Origin: Mesorhizobium sp. LSJC280B00
GTDB lineage: Bacteria > Pseudomonadota > Alphaproteobacteria > Rhizobiales > Rhizobiaceae
Reading direction: 5' to 3'
DNA: 62,495 nucleotides
Assembly (NCBI RefSeq): GCF_000502835.1
Contig: NZ_AYVL01000027.1
Span: 3,322-65,816 of the forward strand
Every line of letters starts with the position of its first letter. Position 1 is the first letter of the stretch. This document shows, one piece after another, positions 46,056 to 53,805 of this stretch. Position numbers and translations under genes: made by a program. The notes below the pieces were generated by a model. It saw only the letters and a list, made by a program, of their open reading frames with translations. It was not told the DNA's origin and did not search any database.

Positions 46056-47054
46056 ATGGCGGCTCCTTTGCTCAGGATCGACAATCTGACGGTTCGCTTC
46101 CCGAACACTGAGCCGGTCAGCCGGCTGAGCTTCGAGGTCGGTGAGGGCGAGACGCTGGCGATCGTTGGTGAATCAGGCTCCGGCAAGTCGCTGACTGCGC
46201 TCGCCCTGATGCAGCTTCTGCCGCGCTCGGCGAAAATCCCCAATGGCCGGATCGAATTCGCCGGCAAGGACCTGCTCGGTCTCGACCAGAAGGCTATGCG
46301 GAACCTGCGCGGACGCGAGATCGCCATGATCTTCCAGGAGCCGATGACGTCGCTCAATCCGGTGCTGACCATCGGCCGGCAGATCACCGAGGTGCTGACG
46401 CTGCACGAAGGCATACGCGGCAAGGCAGCGCGGAGCCGTGCCATCGAGCTTCTCAATCTGGTGCGTATTCCCGATCCGCAGCGGCGCATCGACGACTATC
46501 CGCATCAGCTTTCCGGCGGCATGCGCCAGCGCGTCATGATTGCCATCGCCGTTGCCTGCCGACCACGCCTGCTGATTGCCGACGAGCCGACGACGGCGCT
46601 CGACGTGACCATCCAGGCGCAGGTGCTCGACCTGCTCGATACGCTGCGCCGCGAATTGTCGATGGCTGTCGTGCTCATCACCCACGATCTTGGTGTCGTC
46701 GCACAATGGGCCGACAAGGTCGTCGTCATGTATGCCGGCCGCAAGGTTGAACAGGCGCTGCCAGACGCACTGTTCAGAACACCCCTTCACCCCTATACGC
46801 GCGGCCTGCTGGCCGCTTCGCCAAGGCTGAAGACCAATCTCCACTACCGCGACGCCAGGCTGACCGAGATTCCCGGCAGCATCGTCTCGGCCGCTGGCGA
46901 AAAGGGCTGCCCGTTCCGCCCGCGCTGCACGGTGGCGCGCGACAGCTGCGCCCATTTCGTACCCGCCCTCGTCGAGGTGAGCGAGGATCGTCTAGTCGCC
47001 TGCCCCTACAGCTTCATTCCGGAGGTTGCGCATGGCGCTGCTCTCGGTCTCTGA
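46056..47054 (+). CDS. DppD-type ABC transporter ATPase
   Basis: A 332-residue ATPase of the oligopeptide-transporter type with Walker A GESGSGKS (about 38-45), signature LSGGMRQRVMIA (about 151), Walker B LLIADEPTTALD (about 171) and the C-terminal cysteine-rich CPFRPRC region near 288, which in DppD/OppD proteins binds an iron-sulfur cluster or metal. Its end overlaps the next ATPase gene. Confidence 0.93.
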   Translation: MAAPLLRIDNLTVRFPNTEPVSRLSFEVGEGETLAIVGESGSGKSLTALALMQLLPRSAKIPNGRIEFAGKDLLGLDQKAMRNLRGREIAMIFQEPMTSLNPVLTIGRQITEVLTLHEGIRGKAARSRAIELLNLVRIPDPQRRIDDYPHQLSGGMRQRVMIAIAVACRPRLLIADEPTTALDVTIQAQVLDLLDTLRRELSMAVVLITHDLGVVAQWADKVVVMYAGRKVEQALPDALFRTPLHPYTRGLLAASPRLKTNLHYRDARLTEIPGSIVSAAGEKGCPFRPRCTVARDSCAHFVPALVEVSEDRLVACPYSFIPEVAHGAALGL

Positions 47055-47979
47055 CCTTTCCACCCATTTCCACGCCCAGGGCGGCACGCTGCGCGCCGTC
47101 GATGGCGTATCCCTCGAAGTCGGACGCGGCGAGACGGTTGGTCTCGTCGGCGAAAGCGGTTGCGGAAAATCGACGCTAGGCAAGACCATCATGCGGCTGG
47201 TCGACCCGACTAGCGGCAGGATCGAGTTCAACGGCACCGACATCACCGTTCTCGACGCGCGCCGGCTGAAGGCGGCGCGCCGTAATATCCAGATGATCTT
47301 CCAGGATCCGTTCGCATCGCTCAATCCGCGCCACATGATAGGCGACATCCTGACAGCACCCCTGAAGGTCCATGGCATTGGCAACAAGGCCGAGCGGCGG
47401 AAAATTGTCGAGGACATAGTCCAGCGTGTAGGATTGCCTGGAGATGCTCTCGGCCGCTACCCGCATGAATTTTCCGGCGGGCAACGCCAGCGCATCGGCA
47501 TCGCCCGGGCGCTGATCCTCAATCCGGAACTGGTCGTCTGCGACGAGCCGGTGTCGGCGCTCGACCTTTCGATCCAGGCGCAGATCCTCAACCTGTTGGT
47601 CGACATGAAACGGCAGCTCGGCCTGTCCTATCTCTTCATTTCGCACGATCTATCAGTCGTCCGCTATTTCGCCGACCGGGTGCTGGTTATGTATCTCGGC
47701 CGCATCGTCGAAAGCGCCGACAATGCGACGCTGTGGACCTCGCCCCAGCATCCCTACACGCGCGCGCTGATGGATGCCGTGCCGGACCCGGCGCGGCGCC
47801 GCCAGGCCGCGCCGATCTATGGCGATCTGCCGAGCCCGCAGAACATCCCGAACGGTTGCCGCTTTCACACGCGCTGCCCGCTGGCGACGGATCTGTGCCG
47901 TTCGCAGGAGCCGGCATTCCGGGCGATCTCGCCCGGACACCACGTCGCCTGCCACTACGCCGAACCAACCCTCAACTGA
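47032..47979 (+). CDS. DppF-type ABC transporter ATPase
   Basis: A 315-residue partner ATPase. Walker A GESGCGKST, signature FSGGQRQRIGIARAL and Walker B LVVCDEPVSALD are intact; the C-terminal FHTRCPLATDLC segment matches OppF/DppF. ATG 47032 has GGAGG six bases upstream, inside the DppD-type gene. Confidence 0.93.
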   Translation: MALLSVSDLSTHFHAQGGTLRAVDGVSLEVGRGETVGLVGESGCGKSTLGKTIMRLVDPTSGRIEFNGTDITVLDARRLKAARRNIQMIFQDPFASLNPRHMIGDILTAPLKVHGIGNKAERRKIVEDIVQRVGLPGDALGRYPHEFSGGQRQRIGIARALILNPELVVCDEPVSALDLSIQAQILNLLVDMKRQLGLSYLFISHDLSVVRYFADRVLVMYLGRIVESADNATLWTSPQHPYTRALMDAVPDPARRRQAAPIYGDLPSPQNIPNGCRFHTRCPLATDLCRSQEPAFRAISPGHHVACHYAEPTLN

Positions 47980-47999
47980 AAGTTCAACGGAGCAGAAAA

Positions 48000-49055
48000 A
48001 TGTCCGATTACCGCTATCTCGGCCGCAGCGCCCTGAAGGTTTCGCCGCTCAGCCTGGGCACGATGATGTTCGGCGGGCCGACCGAGGAGACGGTCGCGCA
48101 TCGCATCATCGACAAGGCGCGCGAGCAAGGCATCAACTTCATTGACACCGCCGACGTCTACCACAACGGCAAGTCCGAGGAAGTCGTCGGTCGCGGTATC
48201 AAGGCGACGCGCGATCATTGGGTCGTGGCGACCAAGTTCGTCAACTCGCATGACAAGGGGCCTAATCTCGGCGGCCATTCGCGCAAATGGGTGATCCAGA
48301 CGGTCGAGAACAGCCTGCGGCGCCTGGGAACAGACTATATCGACCTGTTCTACTTCCACCGCGCCGTCTTCGATGCGCCGCTGGAAGAGCCGGTGCGGGC
48401 GATCGCCGACCTGATCCGCCAAGGCAAGCTGCGCTATTTCGGCGTCTCCAACTTTCGTGGCTGGCGCATCGCCGAAGTCGCGCATCTGGCCGATGAACTC
48501 GGCATCGACCGGCCGGTGGCCAGCCAGCCGCTCTATAACATCGTCAACCGCACCGCCGAGGCCGAACAGCTGCCGGCGGCCGCCTATTACGGTCTTGGCG
48601 TCGTCTCCTACAGCCCGCTGGCGCGCGGCGTGCTGACCGGCAAATACGAGCCGAACCAGGCGCCTGCCGCCGACACGCGGGCCGGCCGTGGCGACAAGCG
48701 CATCGCCGAGACCGAGTGGCGCCCGGAATCGATCGAGATCGCCAGGCAGATCGCGGCGCACGCAAAGTCGCGCGGTGTTTCGGCAGCCGATTTCGCGCTG
48801 GCCTGGGTGTTGAACAACCGGTTGATCACGGCGGCGATCGCCGGTCCGCGTACCGAGGAACAGTGGGACAGTTACGCGAAGGCGCTGGACTTCAGGCTGA
48901 CCGCCGAGGACGAGGCCTTCGTCGATCGTCTCGTCACCGCCGGTCATGCCTCAACGCATCGGTTCAACGATCCGAGCCATCCGGTCGAAGGCCGCGTGCC
49001 GCGTTCGGAGCCGGACGCGCCGATCCCGCTGACACGGCCTCTGCGCGCCGCCTGA
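48000..49055 (+). CDS. Aldo/keto reductase
   Basis: A 351-residue NADPH-dependent aldo/keto reductase of the YajO/Kv-beta-like group. The catalytic tetrad is visible as D (FIDTADVYHNG), Y (same motif), K (VVATKF) and H (LFYFHRAVFD). NADPH-binding elements are SPLARGVLTG and the C-terminal GPRTEEQW. It may reduce aldehydes freed by SsuD-type desulfonation. ATG 48000 has ACGGAG in front; the frame continues further upstream but overlaps DppF. Confidence 0.9.
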   Translation: MSDYRYLGRSALKVSPLSLGTMMFGGPTEETVAHRIIDKAREQGINFIDTADVYHNGKSEEVVGRGIKATRDHWVVATKFVNSHDKGPNLGGHSRKWVIQTVENSLRRLGTDYIDLFYFHRAVFDAPLEEPVRAIADLIRQGKLRYFGVSNFRGWRIAEVAHLADELGIDRPVASQPLYNIVNRTAEAEQLPAAAYYGLGVVSYSPLARGVLTGKYEPNQAPAADTRAGRGDKRIAETEWRPESIEIARQIAAHAKSRGVSAADFALAWVLNNRLITAAIAGPRTEEQWDSYAKALDFRLTAEDEAFVDRLVTAGHASTHRFNDPSHPVEGRVPRSEPDAPIPLTRPLRAA

Positions 49056-49071
49056 CGGTCGCCGACGAAAT

Positions 49072-49092
49072 GGCGGGGCCGGCGGCCCCGCC
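49072..49092 (+). terminator. Strong stem-loop between the reductase genes
   Basis: GGCGGGGCC (49072-49080) pairs perfectly with GGCCCCGCC (49084-49092) around a 3-base loop. There is no long T-run, so partial termination or mRNA stabilisation is more likely than a full stop before the FMN reductase gene. Confidence 0.5.
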
Positions 49093-49116
49093 CCCGTTTC
49101 CAATTGCTTTGGACAG

Positions 49117-49719
49117 ATGAGAGAGCCCATGAATTTCCACGTCGAACGGCTGCGCCAGAACATCGTCGTGCTTTCGGGCAACACCCACAGGCCGTCGAAG
49201 TCGCGGACGCTGGCGCATCATCTCGGCGAGGCGCTGCGCGAAAGATTGTCTGTCACAGTAAATTTCCTCGATCTTGTCGATGCCGGCCGTGGTCTGGGTG
49301 CTGCGTTTACTCGAAAGGAATTGACGCCGGAGGCGCTGAATGTGGTAAACGCGGTCGAACAGGCCGACGCGCTGATCGTCACGACGCCGGTCTACAACGG
49401 CTCCTATGCTGGCCTGTTCAAGCATCTGTTTGACCTCATCGATCCACTGGCGCTCGTCGACCGGCCGGTCCTGATCGGCGCGACGGGTGGTGGCCAGCGC
49501 CACGCGCTGGTAGTCGAACATCAGCTTCGCCCGCTGTTTGGCTTTTACTCCGCCCTGACGGTGCCGAGCGCCGTCTATGGCAGTGACAGCGACTTTGCCG
49601 ACGGCAAGCTCGTAGATTCGCTGGTTCTGGCGCGGGCCGGGCAGGCCGTGGATCAATTCGTTGCCTTGCTTTCAGCGCGCCAGCCGAAGAGCCAACCGGT
49701 CCGGGCGGCTTCGGCCTGA
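49117..49719 (+). CDS. NADPH-dependent FMN reductase, MsuE/SsuE-like
   Basis: A 200-residue flavodoxin-fold reductase. GNTHRPSKSRTLA near residue 21 is the FMN phosphate loop and TPVYNGSYAGLFKHLFD near 89 the second FMN motif, as in MsuE and SsuE. It supplies FMNH2 to two-component monooxygenases, and so is the functional counterpart of DszD for the DszA-, DszC-, SsuD- and RutA/SfnG-like enzymes of the cluster. ATG 49129 is an alternative start. Confidence 0.92.
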   Translation: MREPMNFHVERLRQNIVVLSGNTHRPSKSRTLAHHLGEALRERLSVTVNFLDLVDAGRGLGAAFTRKELTPEALNVVNAVEQADALIVTTPVYNGSYAGLFKHLFDLIDPLALVDRPVLIGATGGGQRHALVVEHQLRPLFGFYSALTVPSAVYGSDSDFADGKLVDSLVLARAGQAVDQFVALLSARQPKSQPVRAASA

Positions 49720-49803
49720 CGGATATCGGGTTCGAGCAGGTGCCGGATGCCTTGGACGGCCAAATAAGCAGAACGTTCGGTGTTTTGGCCGACATCGGCG
49801 ACG

Positions 49804-50014
49804 GAACCATACGGAACGATAAGGGAAGATTTCTGATTTTGGCCCACGAAAAAGTCAATGAAATCAATGCTTTTGATGCATCCTCCGGGCCCACCATTGT
49901 TATTATTTATCAATGACTTAGCGGTGTGTTTTGGTTCGGGTAGCCAAGTAATAACTGGCGAACCGCCGTCCATAGCGTTTGATTTTATTGACTTATGGTG
50001 GGCCTCCGGAGGCC
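49804..50014. repeat. Dispersed repeat, copy C (most complete)
   Basis: This copy contains both the left arm shared with copy B (ACCATACGGAACGATA, GGGAAGATTTC) and the right part shared with copy A (TTATTTATCAATGACTTAGC, TGGCGAACC, GATTTTATTGA). The inner element is bounded by CCTCCGGGCCCACCAT and ATGGTGGGCCTCCGGAGG, an imperfect inverted pair. CCGGGCCCACCA also resembles a tRNA 3' end, but no cloverleaf is present. It marks the end of the organosulfur cluster. Confidence 0.78.
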
Positions 50015-50132
50015 GCAGATGTGTTGCCAGCCGCCGGTGGAGTGTCAGGATCGTTTATCAAGTGCTTGAACGACGCCGGCACGGTGTTCGGAATAGAAAT
50101 CCGCCCATAGTCCCGTCGCAATCAACCTCGAA

Positions 50133-50395
50133 TTACTGTCTGGATGCTACATCGGCCATCGCCGCACCCCACCCTGCGGCGATCTCGTAGCCCATGCGTG
50201 AGAAGCCGAATTCGCGATCGAATTTGTTCGGCGCTTTGACACGCCAGTTCTTCATGACCTCGCCCGGGAGGCCGCCAGCAGCGGTGACGACCAAGTCACG
50301 CTCGCCGGCGCGGAGTTCACGACGGCGATCATTTGGCGTAGCTGGGAACAGGCCGGCGACGTCAGGCAAGACCGTCCGGCTGCACCTAGGAAGTT
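50133..50395 (-). pseudogene. Fragment of an iolD-like (trihydroxycyclohexane-dione hydrolase) gene
   Basis: The minus-strand frame reads VVTAAGGLPGEVMKNWRVKA, then FDREFGFSRMGYEIAAGWGA, a highly characteristic internal stretch of IolD, the thiamine-diphosphate enzyme of inositol breakdown (normally over 600 residues). It has stops at both ends and covers about 85 codons only. It is a clear gene relic next to repeat copy C. Confidence 0.75.
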
Positions 50396-50472
50396 AGTCG
50401 CGACCCACGGCGGACCGCTCCGTACGCGCGCGCTGCGTACGGCAAGCTGCTAGCCTCAATCTCCGGATGAGA

Positions 50473-50553
50473 TCAGAGTCGCTCAGACCGGGTCTTCAGG
50501 ATCTGGTACAGCACGTTTCGGATGCGCTGCCAAACGGTTAGCCGGTTGATCAC
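50473..50553 (-). CDS. Possible 26-residue basic peptide at the end of the guanidine operon
   Basis: GTG 50553 is preceded by AGGAGGCGAAGGC, an excellent ribosome binding site, and opens a frame of 26 codons containing NRLTVWQRIRNVLYQILK, a likely amphipathic basic helix. It lies 40 bp after the HupE-like gene on the same strand. No family is recognised. The site and frame may be chance. Confidence 0.35.
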   Translation of the reverse strand: MINRLTVWQRIRNVLYQILKTRSERL

Positions 50554-50593
50554 GCCTTCGCCTCCTGTTCATCGCAGATGAATGGGCTGCGGT

Positions 50594-51187
50594 TCAGATG
50601 ATCTGTGCCGCCAGCGCCACGCCGACCAACGACGTGCCGACCCCTGCCGTGCGGATGGCTCGCGGCCAGCGCCGAAGTGTTAGGGCGGCTAACGCGCCGG
50701 TCGCGTGAAGAGCCGAAGTAGCGACCACGAAGCCGACCGCATAAGCGATGCCGCTGGCCGTCTCGGGAATTTCGAGGCCATGGGCATTGCCGTGGAAGAG
50801 GGCGAAGAGAGCGGTCAGTGAGGCGGCCACAGCGAGCGGAAGCGGCTTGGCAAGCGCCATCATGGCGCCGAAGACCACCAGCGATAGCGTTATGCCGGTT
50901 TCCAGTGAGGGCAGGCCGATGCCGGCGATACCGAGCAGGGCGCCAGCGACCATCGCCGAGACAAAGCACGACGGCACGATGATGATCCCCTTGCCGCCGG
51001 CGCGAGCGGCAATGATGCCGACAGCCATCATCGCCAATAGATGATCGATGCCGGCCAGCGGGTGCTGAACGCCGTCTACAAACCCGTGGGCATGAAAACC
51101 GCCGCTATGGGCGAAGGCCAACGAGGGGATGAGAGTTGTGGGGGCTGCCAGGGCGAGTCTGCCGAAGAATGAAAGCGTTCTGTTCAT
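50594..51187 (-). CDS. HupE/UreJ-family membrane protein (probable nickel uptake)
   Basis: A 197-residue membrane protein of the HupE/UreJ family, found with hydrogenase or urease genes and linked to nickel transport. It has a signal peptide ending in AFA-H (about residue 26), the family motif HPLAGIDHLLAM (about 42-53), about five further membrane segments, and conserved FHGNAHG near 131. ATG 51187 follows AGGTCAAG; an upstream ATG at 51238 overlaps the preceding stop and is possible. In this operon it would supply nickel for the ureohydrolase. Confidence 0.85.
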   Translation of the reverse strand: MNRTLSFFGRLALAAPTTLIPSLAFAHSGGFHAHGFVDGVQHPLAGIDHLLAMMAVGIIAARAGGKGIIIVPSCFVSAMVAGALLGIAGIGLPSLETGITLSLVVFGAMMALAKPLPLAVAASLTALFALFHGNAHGLEIPETASGIAYAVGFVVATSALHATGALAALTLRRWPRAIRTAGVGTSLVGVALAAQII

Positions 51188-51234
51188 GGTTCTTGACCTG
51201 TTTGATAGAGGTGCGATCGGTTCAAGGCCGGTGC

Positions 51235-51774
51235 TCATTGTCCGGCCCCTGGCATGGTGAATTGTGCGGCGCCGGACCTGTCGGCCAGAAGCCGCGCCTC
51301 GCCGAAGTCGAGGAGTCTTTGTCCCCTGACGTCATGGTAGACGAAGGCCAGGCGGCGCCGGCGCGACGTCAGTTTCGCGGGCAGCGGGTGATAGGTGACG
51401 CCGGCGCCACCAATCAGCGGCATGACGGCGCCGACATCGACCATGTCCTGCGTCTCGACGCGCAGAAGATGCAGCCGCACGCCGTCGGCGGTCTCGCCGA
51501 CGAACGGAATCCCGGCGAGGCGCAGGAAACTGGACGGGTCGGGCGCCCGCGAAAACCCTTCGAGAAACGCGATCTCGACGAGATCGAGATCCGTCGCCCG
51601 CGCGTCGGCGGGTTCGGGCGCATGGTCGTGCGGTAGATGCGGTGTCTGCCATTGCAACGGCTTGCCGGCCGGCCCGTTGTGGCCGACGGGGTGGGGATGG
51701 TGATGATGACCGTTCGGCCCGTGATGGTGACCGTCGCCATGGTCATGGCTGTGGTGGTGATGATCATCGTGCAT
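51235..51774 (-). CDS. Histidine-rich protein, probable metal carrier for the ureohydrolase
   Basis: A 179-residue protein whose first 55 residues are packed with histidine (MHDDHHHHSHDHGDG, then further HHH runs), like nickel-storing tails of UreE, HypB and SlyD. The remaining 120 residues form a compact domain I do not recognise (DLDLVEIAFLEGF, HLLRVETQDMVDVG). It starts 2 bp after the ureohydrolase stop, which favours a role as its metallochaperone or nickel buffer. It is not a HypA, HypB or UreE homologue as far as can be seen. Confidence 0.7.
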   Translation of the reverse strand: MHDDHHHHSHDHGDGHHHGPNGHHHHPHPVGHNGPAGKPLQWQTPHLPHDHAPEPADARATDLDLVEIAFLEGFSRAPDPSSFLRLAGIPFVGETADGVRLHLLRVETQDMVDVGAVMPLIGGAGVTYHPLPAKLTSRRRRLAFVYHDVRGQRLLDFGEARLLADRSGAAQFTMPGAGQ

Positions 51775-51776
51775 GG

Positions 51777-52985
51777 TCAAAAGCTCGTCGGCTTGTCGAT
51801 GATGGATTTGTGTTTGCCGAGATTGCCGTGCGCGACCATCGAGCCGAGCGCCTCGACGACAACCCGCACGCCAAACAGCGCCGTGATGTCTGACGTGTCG
51901 TAGGGCGGCGACACCTCGACCACTTCCAGTCCGCAGATGCCGGGCGCCGACACTAGCCCGAGCAGCTTCAGTGCCTCGCGCGGCAGGAAGCCACCGGGCT
52001 CCGGCCAGCCCGTACCCGGCACGAAACCGCAATCGATGCTGTCGACATCGAAGGAGATGTATACGGCGTCGGTGTCCTTCCATGCGAGCTCAAGCGCGAT
52101 CTCGGCCGCCTTCTCCAGCCCCATCTGTTCGATATCGGAGATCGTCAGCACGTTGGTGCCGCGCTTTCTCGCCTCGGCCACGCCGTAGCGGGGCACCTGC
52201 CAGCCGCCGATACCGAGCTGCACCAGATTGGTGGCCGAGACGTTCGGCAGGTTGGTCGCCCAATACCAGGGCGTCGTGTGCATACGTTCGTCGAGATCCT
52301 TTTCCTGGATGTCGATGTGGCGGTCGAAATGGATGATGCCGATTCGCTTGGAGGTCACGTCGGCGATACCGCGCACGCACGGAAACCCGATCGAATGGTC
52401 GCCGCCGAGCATGATCGGCAGCGCCCCGGAAGAGGCGACATGGCTGACGCCCTTGGTGATCTGGTCGAAGCTCTTTTCGAGATTGGCGGGGATGGTGAAG
52501 ACGTCGCCGGCGTCGCAAAGCGTCATCTGCTCGCGCAGGTCGACACCGAGCTCGTAATTGTAAGGCGTGTAAAGCGCCGAGATGCGGCGCATGCCTTGCG
52601 GCCCGAAGCGGGTTCCGGGCCGGTAAGTGGTGCCGCTGTCGAAAGGAATGCCCATGACGGCAGCGTCATATCTGCCGACATCGCGGACGTTCTCGACATA
52701 GGGCGCCTTGAGGAAGGTGTTGATGCCGGCGAAATGCGGCAACTCGCCTCGCGCGAATGTCGGGATCGACTTGTCGATGATCGAATCCGATCCGGGCAGG
52801 CCCATGTCGAGTGCCCATTTCTGTTCCTTGCGCCAGCCATCCTCGGGCAGCTTTCCTTCCGCCTCGATCGACTTCCAGCCCTGCATGTCGCGGATCTCGA
52901 AGTTCGGATGGTGGAAGCGTTGGCGTGGCTGGTGGTCGGTGAGCCCGGCGCGACGATGCCGGCGTTCTGGACTATCTCTGTGCAT
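51777..52985 (-). CDS. Ureohydrolase of the agmatinase superfamily, probable Ni-dependent guanidine hydrolase
   Basis: A 402-residue ureohydrolase, about 95 residues longer than agmatinase SpeB, mostly through an N-terminal extension (to about residue 100). All six binuclear metal ligands are present: H197 (GGDHS), D221, H223 and D225 (DRHID, where most agmatinases have DAHxD), and D313 and D315 (SFDVDSID). The start is preceded by AAGGAGGTTTC. The length and extension fit the cyanobacterial nickel-dependent guanidine hydrolase GdmH. The guanidine-I riboswitch upstream of the operon strongly supports guanidine as substrate, giving urea and ammonia; agmatine remains possible. Confidence 0.82.
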   Translation of the reverse strand: MHRDSPERRHRRAGLTDHQPRQRFHHPNFEIRDMQGWKSIEAEGKLPEDGWRKEQKWALDMGLPGSDSIIDKSIPTFARGELPHFAGINTFLKAPYVENVRDVGRYDAAVMGIPFDSGTTYRPGTRFGPQGMRRISALYTPYNYELGVDLREQMTLCDAGDVFTIPANLEKSFDQITKGVSHVASSGALPIMLGGDHSIGFPCVRGIADVTSKRIGIIHFDRHIDIQEKDLDERMHTTPWYWATNLPNVSATNLVQLGIGGWQVPRYGVAEARKRGTNVLTISDIEQMGLEKAAEIALELAWKDTDAVYISFDVDSIDCGFVPGTGWPEPGGFLPREALKLLGLVSAPGICGLEVVEVSPPYDTSDITALFGVRVVVEALGSMVAHGNLGKHKSIIDKPTSF

Positions 52986-52995
52986 GAAACCTCCT

Positions 52996-53805
52996 TCACG
53001 ACGCCGTCGTCGCGATTGCGCTATCCAGTCGGGTCGTCCCGACCATCGCGGCCACTTCGGCCACGTCTCGTGCGGAAGCCCGGTGCTTGCGGTCGAGCTT
53101 CAGATCGTAGGTGATCGTCGCGCCATAGGCGGACGGGAACTGGGGGTCGTGGCGCACCTTGTCGAAGACCAGCACGCGGGTGCCGAGCTTGAATGCCTCG
53201 CCGATATCGTGGGTGACCATGACCACGGTCATGCCGTGCTCGGTCCAGAGCTCGGTGAGCAGCTCATGCATCTCGATGCGAATACCGGGATCGAGTGCGC
53301 CGAACGGCTCGTCGAGAAGCAGGATCTGCGGCCGGCCGAGCAAGGTCTGCGCGATCGCCAGCCGCTGCTGCATGCCGCCAGAAAGCGTGGCCGGATAGAG
53401 ATCGCGCGCATGGCCAAGCCCGACCCGTTCCAGCATGGTTTCGGCTTCTTGCCTGGCGCTTTTGCGCCTGGCGCCGAAGACGCGGCCGAACGGTCCGCCC
53501 GAACGGAAGTCCTCGACCAGCAGCAAGTTCTGCAGCGCGGTCAGATGCGGGAACACGGAATAGCGCTGGAAGACGATGCCGCGCTGCGGCGTCGGTTCCG
53601 GCACGATCGGCTGGTCGCCGACGACGACCACGCCGCCACTTTGCTGTTCCTGGCCAAGCAGGATGCGCAGGAATGTCGATTTTCCACAACCGCTGGCGCC
53701 AACCAGCGACAGGAATTCACCCGCTTCGGCGGAGACATTGACCCGTTCCAGCACGCGGGCGTCGCCGTAGCTCTTCTCCAGCCCATGGACGAGGATCCGG
53801 CTCAT
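52996..53805 (-). CDS. TauB/SsuB-type ABC transporter ATPase, probable guanidine importer
   Basis: A 269-residue ATPase with Walker A GASGCGKST (about 37-45), signature LSGGMQQRLAIA (about 145) and Walker B ILLLDEPFGALD (about 165). The true start is ATG 53805, overlapping the permease stop (ATGA); the frame extends upstream inside the permease gene. A C-terminal tail of about 50 residues carries basic, polar sequence. It powers import by the adjacent permease. Confidence 0.88.
   Translation of the reverse strand: MSRILVHGLEKSYGDARVLERVNVSAEAGEFLSLVGASGCGKSTFLRILLGQEQQSGGVVVVGDQPIVPEPTPQRGIVFQRYSVFPHLTALQNLLLVEDFRSGGPFGRVFGARRKSARQEAETMLERVGLGHARDLYPATLSGGMQQRLAIAQTLLGRPQILLLDEPFGALDPGIRIEMHELLTELWTEHGMTVVMVTHDIGEAFKLGTRVLVFDKVRHDPQFPSAYGATITYDLKLDRKHRASARDVAEVAAMVGTTRLDSAIATTAS

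Noticed and set aside
49880..49900. tRNA gene at the repeat, suggested by CCGGGCCCACCA
   Set aside because: Only a 3'-end-like stretch is present; no T-arm, anticodon arm or acceptor partner can be folded in any of the three copies.
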